Positions 41,059 to 49,331 of a DNA stretch of 64,000 bases are shown here, one piece after another. The first letter of the stretch is position 1. Every line of letters starts with the position of its first letter. Position numbers and translations under genes: made by a program. Source of the DNA: Sciscionella sediminilitoris (lineage in GTDB: Bacteria > Actinomycetota > Actinomycetes > Mycobacteriales > Pseudonocardiaceae); assembly GCF_000737195.2 (NCBI RefSeq), contig NZ_JALM01000064.1, positions 1-64,000 of the forward strand. The letters are read 5' to 3'. The notes beneath the pieces are model-generated. The model did no database searches. It had not been told where the DNA came from and worked only from the letters and a program-made list of their open reading frames with translations.

Positions 41059-42135
41059 GTGCTCACCCCACCGATCAAGCCCATGCTCGCCAGCCCGGTC
41101 AAGCGGATCCCGGACGAGCCCGGCTGGCTGTTCGAGCCGAAATGGGACGGCTACCGCTGCCTGGTGTTCCGCGAGGGCGACGAGATCTTCATGCAGTCGC
41201 GCTCGGGCAAACCGCTGCAACGCTACTTCCCGGAGATGCTCACCGCCTTCGCCGAGGCGCTTCCCGAGCGGATCGTGCTCGACGGGGAGCTCATCGTCGC
41301 GCTGAACGGGAGGCTGGATTTCGACTCGCTCTCCGAACGGGTGCATCCGGCCCGCAGCCGCATCGAACTGCTCGCCGAGACCAAACCCGCCCAGTTCGTG
41401 GCCTTCGACCTGCTCGCACTCGGGGATGCGGACGCCCGCGGCGAACCGGTGCGCCAGCGCCGCGAGGCACTGAGCACGCTGGAGTTCACCACCGAGCGGG
41501 TGCACCTCACCCCGGCCACCGAATCCGCGGCGACCGCGGGTACCTGGTTCGAGCTGTTCGAGGGCGCCGGACTGGACGGGGTGATGGGCAAACGGCTCGA
41601 CTCCCCGTATCAGCCGGGCAAACGCAGCATGGTCAAGATCAAGCACTCGCGCACCGCGGACTGCGTGCTCGCCGGACTGCGCTGGCACGTGGACGGCGAA
41701 CCGGGCGAGCTGGTGGGTTCGCTGCTGCTCGGCCTGCACGATTCGCACGGCGTGCTGCACCACGTCGGGGTGGTCGGCTCCTTCCCGGTCGCGCGGCGGC
41801 GCGCACTCGCCGAGGAACTCGCCCCGCTCATCTCCGGCGGCGAGGCGGACCATCCCTGGCTCGGTCCCGGGGCCGAGGACGGCCGCCGGATCCCCGGTGG
41901 GATCAACCGCTGGCGTTCCGAGGAGCAGCCCTGGGTTCCGCTGCGTCGCGAACGGGTACTCGAGGTCTCCTACGAGCACACCGAGGGCGGGGTGCCGAGC
42001 AGGTTCCGGCACAACGCCCAGTTCCTGCGCTGGCGCCCGGACCGGGAACCCGATTCGTGCACCTACGAGCAGCTCGAGGAACCGGTCAACTTCGACCTGG
42101 ACGCGGTGCTCGCCGGCCGGGTGCGGGCCCGCTGA
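41059..42135 (+). CDS. ATP-dependent DNA ligase (LigC-like)
   Basis: A 358-residue DNA ligase. The adenylation motif I is FEPKWDGYRCLVF with the nucleophile Lys28. Motif III is VAFDLLAL, motif IV GLDGVMGKRL and motif V MVKIKHSRTADCVL. An OB-fold domain follows (DGVLHH-type strands and VLEVSYEHTEGGVPSRFRH). The size and lack of other domains fit actinobacterial LigC, a backup ligase in base-excision or end repair. Start is GTG at 41059. It is divergent from zapE, and no Ku or LigD is adjacent. Confidence 0.91.
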   Translation: MLTPPIKPMLASPVKRIPDEPGWLFEPKWDGYRCLVFREGDEIFMQSRSGKPLQRYFPEMLTAFAEALPERIVLDGELIVALNGRLDFDSLSERVHPARSRIELLAETKPAQFVAFDLLALGDADARGEPVRQRREALSTLEFTTERVHLTPATESAATAGTWFELFEGAGLDGVMGKRLDSPYQPGKRSMVKIKHSRTADCVLAGLRWHVDGEPGELVGSLLLGLHDSHGVLHHVGVVGSFPVARRRALAEELAPLISGGEADHPWLGPGAEDGRRIPGGINRWRSEEQPWVPLRRERVLEVSYEHTEGGVPSRFRHNAQFLRWRPDREPDSCTYEQLEEPVNFDLDAVLAGRVRAR

Positions 42136-42142
42136 ACCCGGC

Positions 42143-42616
42143 TCAGGGCAGGGTTTTCGCCAGGTGCACCAACTGGTAGTGCCCCGCCTGACTGCGCCGG
42201 TGTTCCACGTAGCCGTGCCGCTGGTAGAGCCGCAGGTTCCCGGTGCTGAACTCTCCGGTGAACAGGCGGATCACCGTGCAGCGGGCGGAAACCTCGCGTT
42301 CCGCGGCCCGCAGCAGGGCACTGCCGAGCCCGGCGCCCTGCCGGTCCGGGGCCACGATGAGGCGGCCGAGCTCGGCGACCCCGTCCGCGCAGCGCACCCG
42401 CACGGCCGCGACCAGCCGCGCTCCCTCGCGTGTTCCGAGAGCGAGCACGGCCGGATCGGCCAACTCCCCGGCGATCTCCGCCTGGCCCTGCACGAGCGGC
42501 GGCAGCGACCAGTCCGCGTGTGCGCGGGCCTGGTCCACGTACGCCGCCCGTTGCAGGGTCAGTACCTCGCCCGCGTCCTCCGGATGGAGCCGCACGAGGT
42601 GCGGATCTGTTGGCAT
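42143..42616 (-). CDS. GNAT-family N-acetyltransferase
   Basis: A 157-residue acetyl-CoA-dependent acetyltransferase. Motif A, LGRLIVAPDRQGAGLGSALLRAAE, holds the acetyl-CoA pyrophosphate loop, and LYQRHGYVEHRRS near the end is motif B. The substrate is unknown. It converges on the ligase gene with 7 nt between stops. The RidA-like gene lies 10 nt upstream on the same strand, so these and the POT gene may be one transcript. Confidence 0.9.
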   Translation of the reverse strand: MPTDPHLVRLHPEDAGEVLTLQRAAYVDQARAHADWSLPPLVQGQAEIAGELADPAVLALGTREGARLVAAVRVRCADGVAELGRLIVAPDRQGAGLGSALLRAAEREVSARCTVIRLFTGEFSTGNLRLYQRHGYVEHRRSQAGHYQLVHLAKTLP

Positions 42617-42626
42617 GCAACGGATC

Positions 42627-43040
42627 CTATTCCGGAATCAGGGCCAGTGCCTCGATCTCCATCAGCAGCTCCGGCCGGACGAGCGCGGTGACCTGAACCG
42701 CGGTGGAGGCCGGTGGTTTCGCCGGGTCCACGTACTCGTCGCGGACCACGCGAACCGCGGGCAACACCCCGAGATCGGTGACGTAGAAGGTCAGCTTGGC
42801 CACGTGCTCGAAACCCGTACCGACCGCCGCGAGACAGCGGCGCAGATTCTCGAACACCTGCCGCGCCTGGCCTTCCGGATCACCCTCGCCGACGATGGCC
42901 CCGTTCTCGTCCAGCGCGATCTGACCGGAGATCGCGGCGAACCGCCCGGTCCCGGTGACCACGTGGGTGTAGCCGTTACCCGGGGCGACATTCCCGGGGT
43001 CGACATGGCTCAGCTCGCTCACCGGACTCTGTTCGCTCAC
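42627..43040 (-). CDS. RidA-family protein (YjgF/UK114)
   Basis: A 137-residue member of the RidA group, which hydrolyses reactive enamine/imine products of PLP enzymes to 2-oxo acids. The segments NGYTHVVTGTGRFAAISGQIALDENG, VFENLRRCLAAVG and PASTAVQVTALVRPELLMEIEALAL fit the family. The typical catalytic Arg would be near the TAVQV strand, but the usual RxxV pattern is not clear here. This may be a RidA subfamily without imine hydrolase activity. Start is GTG at 43040, overlapping the POT stop by 4 nt (GTGA). A second GTG lies seven codons later. Confidence 0.86.
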   Translation of the reverse strand: MSEQSPVSELSHVDPGNVAPGNGYTHVVTGTGRFAAISGQIALDENGAIVGEGDPEGQARQVFENLRRCLAAVGTGFEHVAKLTFYVTDLGVLPAVRVVRDEYVDPAKPPASTAVQVTALVRPELLMEIEALALIPE

Positions 43041-44527
43041 GGGACTCCCATCATCTTCTTCTTGATCCATGGTGCCATGGTCAGCAGCACGATCGAGGCC
43101 ACGATCGGCACCGCGCCGACGATCAGGAAGTAGCCGGTCTCGGTGTCCGCGCTGTAGAGCGGGGTGATCAGCGCGTTGATTCCCTGCCCCGCCGCGTTGT
43201 TCAGGAACCACAGGCCCATCATCTGCGAGGTGAAGGCCGCGGGCGCGAGCTTGGTGGTCGCGGAAAGCCCGACCGGGGAGATCAGCAATTCACCGAGAAC
43301 CACGACGACGAAACTGGAGAACAGCCACCACGGGCTCACCTTGGCATCGGTTCCGCTGATCCATCCCGGGAAAACCAGAATCAGAAACGAGATACCGCCG
43401 ATGATGCCGCCGATACCGAATTTGACCGGCGTCGAGATCTGCCGGGTACCGAGCCTGGTCCACACATAAGCGAACACCGGAGCGAGGATCACGATCGCGA
43501 GCGGGTTGATCGACTGGAAGAATTCCGGATTGATCGACCAGCCGAAGATATGCAGATCCGTTCGCTTGTCGGCGAAAACCGCACCGATATTCGCACCCTG
43601 CTCCTGGATCATCCAGAAGAACATCGACACGATGAACAGCGGGATGAACGCGACCAGTCGCGATTTCTCCACCGGCGTGGATTTCTTGCTGCGCAACATG
43701 ATCGTGAAGTACGAGATCGGCGCGATGAACGCGAGACCGGAAATCGAGTAGATCACCACATCGGCGGTGAGCGCCCCGGTCACCGCGAGCACGAGCAGGT
43801 AGACGGCGACCACGAGGATCACCAGCCCGAGAATCGAGAACGCGCGCTTGCGTTCGGCGGCCCCGATCGGGTTCGGCGGCTGCTGGCCCGCGCTCTTGAG
43901 CACCTTCCGGGTGCTGACGTACCAGACGAGACCGATCGCCATTCCGATCGCGGCGGCGAGGAAGCCGAGATGGAATCCGCCGAGATCGCGCAGCGGGCCG
44001 AGCACCAGCGGCGCGATGAAACCGCCCGCGTTGACGCTCATGTAGAAGATCGAGAACCCCGCGTCCCGGCGAATGTCCTTCTCGTCGTAGAGATCGCCGA
44101 CGATCTTCGAGGTGTTCGTCTTCAGCAGGCCGGTGCCGAGCACGATCAGCACCATCGAACCGTAGAGGCCACCGAGCCCGCCGCCCGGCAGGGACAGCAC
44201 GATGTGACCGCACATGATCAGCACGGCACCGAGCGCGACCGAACGCTGCGCGCCGAGCAGCCGGTCGGCTATCCAGCCGCCGGGAATCCCGGCCATGTAC
44301 ACGAGCGCGCCGTAGACCGACATCAGCGCGGTGGCCAGGCCCTGGTCGATCCCGAGACCGCCCTCGGTGACCTGGTAGTACATGTAGTAGATCAGGAGCG
44401 CTTTCATCCCGTAGTACGAGAAGCGTTCCCAGAATTCGGTGGCGAACAAGGTCGACAGCGCGAATGGGTGGCCGAAAAAGCCGTACTGCTGAGGCTTTTC
44501 CTCCTCGGTAGGCGCCGTAGTTGTCAC
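43037..44527 (-). CDS. POT-family proton-dependent oligopeptide transporter
   Basis: A 496-residue transporter with about 14 hydrophobic segments. The PTR2 signatures are present: ATEFWERFSYYGMKALLIYYMYY (ExxERFxYY, proton coupling), VYMAGIPGGWIADRLLG, and GTGLLKTNTSKIVGDLYD followed by RRDAGFSIFYMSVNAGGFIAPLVLG. It imports di- and tripeptides with protons. Start GTG at 44527 follows GGGAGC. The gene is coupled to the RidA-like gene downstream. Supply of peptides matches the S9 peptidase, D-amino-acid oxidase and aminotransferase nearby. Confidence 0.95.
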   Translation of the reverse strand: MTTTAPTEEEKPQQYGFFGHPFALSTLFATEFWERFSYYGMKALLIYYMYYQVTEGGLGIDQGLATALMSVYGALVYMAGIPGGWIADRLLGAQRSVALGAVLIMCGHIVLSLPGGGLGGLYGSMVLIVLGTGLLKTNTSKIVGDLYDEKDIRRDAGFSIFYMSVNAGGFIAPLVLGPLRDLGGFHLGFLAAAIGMAIGLVWYVSTRKVLKSAGQQPPNPIGAAERKRAFSILGLVILVVAVYLLVLAVTGALTADVVIYSISGLAFIAPISYFTIMLRSKKSTPVEKSRLVAFIPLFIVSMFFWMIQEQGANIGAVFADKRTDLHIFGWSINPEFFQSINPLAIVILAPVFAYVWTRLGTRQISTPVKFGIGGIIGGISFLILVFPGWISGTDAKVSPWWLFSSFVVVVLGELLISPVGLSATTKLAPAAFTSQMMGLWFLNNAAGQGINALITPLYSADTETGYFLIVGAVPIVASIVLLTMAPWIKKKMMGVP

Positions 44528-44665
44528 GCGGCTCGCTCCCTTGCGATGTGATTCCTCGTGGGAAAACGGTTCCGAAAACACGACCGGGTGACGGTCGCGC
44601 AGGGGGACCCTAACCGCAGCCGGAAATCGGCGGTCATCCTGGGTAATCGATTTGGCCCCGAGGTC

Positions 44666-44678
44666 TACCCTCTACGCA
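44666..44678 (+). promoter_or_regulatory. Leaderless -10 box
   Basis: TACCCT at 44666-44671, six nucleotides before the ATG at 44678, with no ribosome binding site. This sets the start of the mycothiol-type isomerase gene well inside the longer open frame. The -35 is weak. Confidence 0.5.
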
Positions 44679-45244
44679 TGGAACTGCTCGACGCGCACGG
44701 CACGGCTCTCGAGACATTCGACCGGGTCACGCACCGTATCGGCGAATGGGATTCCCCGACCCCGTGCTCGGAATGGTCCGTTCGGGATGTGCTCAATCAC
44801 CTGACCGAGGAACAACTGTGGGTGCCGCACCTGTTGCACGGAGAAACAATGGATCAGGTCGGTGATCGGTATTCCGGGGATGTTCTCGGTAACCGTCCGG
44901 TCGCGCGCTGGGAGTCCGCGGCCGCGGCCGCCCGCGCCGCCTGGCTCGAACCCGGCGCCACCGAACGCGAGGTGCACCTGTCCTTCGGCACCAGCCCGGC
45001 GCAGCTCTACCTGGAGCAGATGACCTTCGACCTGGCGGTGCACGCCTGGGACATCGGCGTCGCGATCGGGGTCGATCCGCGGATCCCCGCCGAACTCGCG
45101 CGCCTGATCGACCGGTACACCCGGCCCAAGATCAGTGCCTGGCGCGGGGCGATCTTCGCCGAGGAGGTCCCGGTGGACGCGAACGCGAGCGCGGTCGCCC
45201 GGCTGATCGCGCTGAGTGGACGTGATCCGCACTGGCGACGCTGA
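44678..45244 (+). CDS. Mycothiol-type maleylpyruvate isomerase/DinB-like protein (TIGR03086-like)
   Basis: A 188-residue metal-binding four-helix protein. PTPCSEWSVRDVLNHLTEEQLW is the N-terminal signature with the first metal-ligand His. TFDLAVHAWDIGVAIG carries the later His of the triad. The family includes mycothiol-dependent maleylpyruvate isomerase, but most TIGR03086 members have no known substrate. The presence of this family supports a mycothiol-producing actinomycete. It is a monocistronic gene between the POT gene and the CNNM pair. Confidence 0.85.
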   Translation: MELLDAHGTALETFDRVTHRIGEWDSPTPCSEWSVRDVLNHLTEEQLWVPHLLHGETMDQVGDRYSGDVLGNRPVARWESAAAAARAAWLEPGATEREVHLSFGTSPAQLYLEQMTFDLAVHAWDIGVAIGVDPRIPAELARLIDRYTRPKISAWRGAIFAEEVPVDANASAVARLIALSGRDPHWRR

Positions 45245-45259
45245 GCACACGATTTCGCC

Positions 45260-45371
45260 TATAATGAGCGCACCGATTCTCATTTGATTCCGCGAAGGGG
45301 TGCCTCGTACTTGCGTGACGACGAGTCGTCAGGCTGCCATACCAACGCTCACGGGTGGTTCATCCCGTGAG
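45260..45371 (+). promoter_or_regulatory. Promoter and structured leader of the CNNM operon
   Basis: A perfect -10 TATAAT at 45260-45265 places transcription start near 45272, leaving a ~95-nt leader. The leader can form GACGAC-GA-GTCGTC (45317-45330) nested in GCCT/AGGC (45303-45306/45331-45334). A second hairpin CTCACGGG / CCCGTGAG (45348-45355 / 45364-45371) encloses the GTG start codon at 45367. Sequestration of the start by the last hairpin could make translation responsive to a metal or to an upstream alternative fold. No known riboswitch consensus was recognised. Confidence 0.5.
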
Positions 45372-46677
45372 TGACATTCTTGCCAGCTCGCTGCAGCTGA
45401 TCGGCGTGCTCGCGGTGACCGCGATCGCCGCGGTGTTCGTTTCCGCGGAATACTCCCTGACCACGCTCGAGGGTGTGCAGGTCGACGCGCACGAGAAGGC
45501 CGTCGGCGACCGGCGCGCCAAACGGGTGCGCCAGGCCCAGCACACGCTTTCCTTCCAGCTCTCCGGTGCCCAGCTGGGTATCACGCTGACCGGACTGGTC
45601 ACCGGGACCATGGCGGAACCCGCGGTGGCCGGGCTGCTGCGGCCGCTGTTCACCGCGATGTCCATCCCGCTCGGGGTGGCCACGCCGATAGCCGCGGTGC
45701 TCTCGGTGCTGCTCGCCACGGCCCTGTCGGTGATCTTCGGCGAGCTGGTGCCGAAGAACCTCGCCATCGCGCGCGCCCTTCCCGTCGCGCGCGCCGTCGC
45801 CGGAATGCAGTGGTGGTTCTCCTGGATCCTGCGCTGGTTCATCCGCGGGCTCAACGGCGCCGCGAACTGGATCGTGCGCCGGCTCGGGGTGGAACCGGCC
45901 GAGGAGCTGCGGTCCGCGCGCAACCCGGCCGAACTGGGCTCGGTGGTGCGCTCCTCGGCCGCGCAGGGCACCCTCGACCAGGGCACCGCGGCGCTGCTGG
46001 ACCGCTCCCTGCGGTTCGGCGAGCGCACCGCGGACGAGCTGATGACCCCGCGCATGCGGGTGGAGTCGCTGAAACTCGACGCGACCGTGGACGACCTCAT
46101 CGCGGCCACCCGGCGCACCGGGTTCTCCCGGTTCCCGGTGCACGAGGTGGACATGGACGATGTGCGCGGCGCGGTGCACGTGAAGCAGGCCTTCTCGGTG
46201 CCCGCCCGGCAGCGCGCGAGCACCCCGCTCTCCGCGCTGGTGCGCCCGGTGCCCACGGTGCCGAGCTCGCTGGAGGGGGACGCGCTGCTGGACCGGCTGC
46301 GCGATTCCGGGCTGCAGCTGGCCCTCGTCGTGGACGAATGGGGCGGTTCGGCGGGCATCGTCACCCTGGAGGACCTTGTCGAGGAGATCGTCGGCGATGT
46401 GCGCGATGAGCACGACCGCGGCGAGGTGAACCCGGTCCGCCCGCTCGGGCGCGAGTCCTGGATGGTCTCCGGGCTGCTGCGGGACGACGAGGTCGCCGAG
46501 GCCACCGGATTCCGGATGCCCGAGGGCGAGTACGAGACTCTGGCCGGGATGGTCGTGGACCGGTTCGGCCGGATCCCTTCGGTCGGCGAGGAAGTGCGCA
46601 TCGACGGCTGGCGGATCACGGTGATGCGGATGGACCGGTTGCGGGTCGCCGAGCTGCGGGTGGCGAGGGAACGCTGA
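45367..46677 (+). CDS. CNNM/CorC-family membrane protein with CBS pair (hemolysin C-like)
   Basis: A 436-residue protein. The N-terminal DUF21/CNNM membrane domain (1-190; AEYSLTTLEGVQVDAHEK, QLGITLTGLVTGTMAEPAVA and FGELVPKNLAIARAL) is followed by a CBS pair (about 215-335, ending SAGIVTLEDLVEEIVGDV) and a CorC_HlyC domain (about 350-430). Relatives are Mg2+ (or Na+/Mg2+) exporters or regulators. The start is taken as GTG at 45367, with GTG at 45355 as an alternative. It overlaps the second CNNM gene by 1 nt. A structured leader precedes it. Confidence 0.92.
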   Translation: MSDILASSLQLIGVLAVTAIAAVFVSAEYSLTTLEGVQVDAHEKAVGDRRAKRVRQAQHTLSFQLSGAQLGITLTGLVTGTMAEPAVAGLLRPLFTAMSIPLGVATPIAAVLSVLLATALSVIFGELVPKNLAIARALPVARAVAGMQWWFSWILRWFIRGLNGAANWIVRRLGVEPAEELRSARNPAELGSVVRSSAAQGTLDQGTAALLDRSLRFGERTADELMTPRMRVESLKLDATVDDLIAATRRTGFSRFPVHEVDMDDVRGAVHVKQAFSVPARQRASTPLSALVRPVPTVPSSLEGDALLDRLRDSGLQLALVVDEWGGSAGIVTLEDLVEEIVGDVRDEHDRGEVNPVRPLGRESWMVSGLLRDDEVAEATGFRMPEGEYETLAGMVVDRFGRIPSVGEEVRIDGWRITVMRMDRLRVAELRVARER

Positions 46678-47723
46678 TGAATCCCTGGCTCGCCATCGGC
46701 ATCACCATCCTGCTGCTCATCGGCAACGCGTTCTTCGTCGGTGCCGAGTTCGCGGTGCTCACCGCGCGCCGGGACCGCCTTGAGGCGCTGGCCGCCTCGA
46801 ACGCGCGCGCCCGGACCGCACTGCGTGCCGGGGAGAAACTGCCGCTGCTGATCGCCGGGGCGCAGCTCGGGGTCACGGTCTGCACCCTGCTGCTCGGCGC
46901 GCTGTCCGAACCGGCCTTCGCCACCCTGCTCGAGGCGCCGATGGACGCGCTGGGCGCACCGGCCGCGCTGCGCCACGCTCTCGGGTTCGCGCTCGGGCTC
47001 GTGGTGGTGACGATCCTGCACACGATGCTCGGCGAGATGGTGCCCAAGAACCTGGCGATCGCCGGGCCCGAGCGCGCGGCGATGTGGCTCGTCCCCGTGC
47101 ACTACGGGTTCTGCAGGCTCACCAAACCGCTGCTCGACCTGTTCACCGCGATCTCCACGGCGGTGCTCAAACTGCTCAAGGTCACCCCGAAGGACGAGCT
47201 CGACGCCGCGTACACACCCGCCGAGCTCGCCTCGCTGATCGGGGAATCGCGCCGGGAGGGGCTGCTGGACCAGTCCGAGCACCGCAGGCTGGCCAAGACG
47301 CTGCGCGGGGCGACCAGCCGCACCGTCGCCGATGTGCTCGTCCCGCTGGCGGACACGACCACGCTGCCCAGCGAACCGACCATCGGCGATGTGGCGGACG
47401 CGGTCGCCGCGACCGGGTTCTCCCGCTACCCGGTCCGCGATGCGAGCGGTCGGCTCACCGGGTACCTGCACATCAAGGATGTGCTCGACAGCGCGGGTGA
47501 ACCGCGGGAGACCCCGGTGCCGCGCGGGCGGGTGCGCGGGCTTCCCGAGCTGCCCTCGGATGCCCGGGTGGACGACGCGATCTCCGCGCTGCGCCGGGCC
47601 CAGTCGCATCTCGGTGCCGCGGTGGGCGGGGACGGCGCGGTGCTCGGCGTGGTCGCGCTCGAGGACCTGGTCGAGGAGTACGTGGGCACCGTCCGGGACG
47701 GCACCCACGTCAGCAGCGGCTAG
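46677..47723 (+). CDS. CNNM-family membrane protein, second subunit lacking CorC_HlyC domain
   Basis: A 348-residue paralogue. The CNNM domain is complete (GAEFAVLTARRDRLEAL, AGAQLGVTVCTLLLGALSEPAFA, LGEMVPKNLAIAGPE), followed by one CBS pair ending VVALEDLVEEYVGTV. It stops there without the C-terminal CorC_HlyC domain seen in the first gene. The start codon overlaps the first gene's stop (TGATG), so they are made in equal amounts and may form a heteromer, as in the similar pair of mycobacteria. Role in Mg2+ homeostasis is inferred from the family. Confidence 0.92.
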   Translation: MNPWLAIGITILLLIGNAFFVGAEFAVLTARRDRLEALAASNARARTALRAGEKLPLLIAGAQLGVTVCTLLLGALSEPAFATLLEAPMDALGAPAALRHALGFALGLVVVTILHTMLGEMVPKNLAIAGPERAAMWLVPVHYGFCRLTKPLLDLFTAISTAVLKLLKVTPKDELDAAYTPAELASLIGESRREGLLDQSEHRRLAKTLRGATSRTVADVLVPLADTTTLPSEPTIGDVADAVAATGFSRYPVRDASGRLTGYLHIKDVLDSAGEPRETPVPRGRVRGLPELPSDARVDDAISALRRAQSHLGAAVGGDGAVLGVVALEDLVEEYVGTVRDGTHVSSG

Positions 47724-49278
47724 GTTCCGGCCGGGTTTCCGATGCCCGGGCGCGCAGCAGGAACCAGGAGGCGAAGGCGCACAGCACGAGCAGCGCACCG
47801 CCGAGGGTGAAGGCGACCGCCTGGCCGTGCACGAAGGCGTCCCGGGCGCCGCTGAGCAGTCCGGTGCCGGGGAGCCGTCCCGCCTCGGCGACCGCGCCGC
47901 CGAGCGAATCCCGCACGGTCTCGGCATCCGCGCCGCGCGGCACCGGAACCTGGGCCCGGTACACCGCCGTGACCACGGTGCCCAGCAGCGCGATCCCGAA
48001 CGCCCCGCCGAGTTCGAAGGCGGACTCGGAGATCGCGCCCGCCGCACCCGCTTTCTCCTTCGGCACGCTGATCACGATCTCGTCGGTGGTCACCGTCATC
48101 GCGAAGCCGAGCCCGAGCCCGAACACCGCGAGGAACACGGCGAGCAGCGGGTACGGCGTGGTGGCGTCCACGGTCATCAGCGCGAGCATGCCCGCCCCGC
48201 TGGCGCCGAGGCCGAGCGCGACCACCGTGCGCGGGGCACTGGCCCGGGCGAGCCGGCCGGCGAGCAGCGCGGCCGGGATCGCGGCGACCGCCGCGGGCAA
48301 CAGCCGCAGCCCGGCCTGCAGCGGGCTGAGGCCGAGCACCAGTTCGAAGTACTGCGTGAGATAGAACAGCACCCCGATATCGGCGAGGGCGGCGAGCAGA
48401 TTCGCCACCACGGCACCGGAGAACCGCGCGTTCGCGAACAGGCCGACATCGATCAGTGGATGGGCCGAGCGCCGCTGGCCGCGCACGAAAAACCACAGCG
48501 CGGCGAGCCCGATCACCGCGGCGAGCCAGGCGACCGGCTGGCCGAGGCCATAGGCGGTGAGCTCCTTGATCCCGTACACCACGCCGAACATCCCGATCAT
48601 GGACAGCACCACGCCGGTCATGTTCCACGGCGCCGGGTGCGGATCACGCGATTCCGGGAGCACGAAGAACCCGAGGACCACGAGCAGGATCACGAACGGC
48701 ACCTTGATCAGGAACACCGAACCCCACCAGAAATGGTCCAGCAGCACCCCGCCGAGCAACGGGCCGACCGCCCCGCCGACCGAGAGCATCATCGACCACA
48801 GCCCGATCGCGAAGGTCCGCTCCCGTTCGGTGGTGAAGATGTTGCGGATCAGCGAAAGCGTGGACGGCATCAGGGTGGCCGCGGCGATCCCGATCAGGGC
48901 GCGCGCGAGGATCAGCACCAGCGGATCGGGTGCGAACGCGGAGGGGATGGACAGCAGGCCGAAACAGCTCGCCCCGATCAGCAGCAGCCGCTTGCGCCCG
49001 ATCCGGTCCCCGAGCAGGCCCATCGCGACCAGGGTCGCGGCGAGCGTGAACGAGTAGGCGTCCCCGATCCACAGCGCCTCGGTCGCGCTCGGCCGGAGCT
49101 GTTCGGTGATCATCGGCATGGCCAGGCTGAGCACCGTGACCTCGATCGAGATCAGCGCGGTGCCCAGCAGCAGCACCGCGAGCGCCAGCCAGCGAAGCGG
49201 TCCTGCCGACAGTGCTTCCCGTGTACGTGGCGAGGGTCCGCTCCTTTCCCGATTGAACCGATCGTCCCCGCGCGGCAC
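47710..49278 (-). CDS. MFS transporter, DHA2 (EmrB/QacA) drug-exporter type
   Basis: A ~522-residue transporter with 14 predicted helices. Motifs are LSLAMPMITEQLRPSATEALWIGDAYSFTLAATL (helix 1-2), GDRIGRKRLLLIG (loop 2-3), MLSVGGAVGPLLGGVLLDHFWW (the antiporter motif C), and a final long loop before helix 14. It probably exports drugs or metabolites with protons. The start is uncertain. GTG at 49278 leaves only a 53-nt gap to the RNA methyltransferase gene, while a longer frame would overlap it. It converges on the second CNNM gene with a 14-nt overlap. Confidence 0.87.
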   Translation of the reverse strand: MPRGDDRFNRERSGPSPRTREALSAGPLRWLALAVLLLGTALISIEVTVLSLAMPMITEQLRPSATEALWIGDAYSFTLAATLVAMGLLGDRIGRKRLLLIGASCFGLLSIPSAFAPDPLVLILARALIGIAAATLMPSTLSLIRNIFTTERERTFAIGLWSMMLSVGGAVGPLLGGVLLDHFWWGSVFLIKVPFVILLVVLGFFVLPESRDPHPAPWNMTGVVLSMIGMFGVVYGIKELTAYGLGQPVAWLAAVIGLAALWFFVRGQRRSAHPLIDVGLFANARFSGAVVANLLAALADIGVLFYLTQYFELVLGLSPLQAGLRLLPAAVAAIPAALLAGRLARASAPRTVVALGLGASGAGMLALMTVDATTPYPLLAVFLAVFGLGLGFAMTVTTDEIVISVPKEKAGAAGAISESAFELGGAFGIALLGTVVTAVYRAQVPVPRGADAETVRDSLGGAVAEAGRLPGTGLLSGARDAFVHGQAVAFTLGGALLVLCAFASWFLLRARASETRPEPSRC

Positions 49279-49331
49279 CCTATCCGCGCAGTCCGCGTGG
49301 CACGACCGAATTTCGGCGTCCGGCCCCGGGA

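Noticed and set aside
45272-45366. Mg2+ (M-box) or Mn2+ (yybP-ykoY) riboswitch in the CNNM leader
   Set aside because: The conserved blocks of both classes were looked for and not found. Only simple stems are visible, so it is reported as a structured leader of unknown type.
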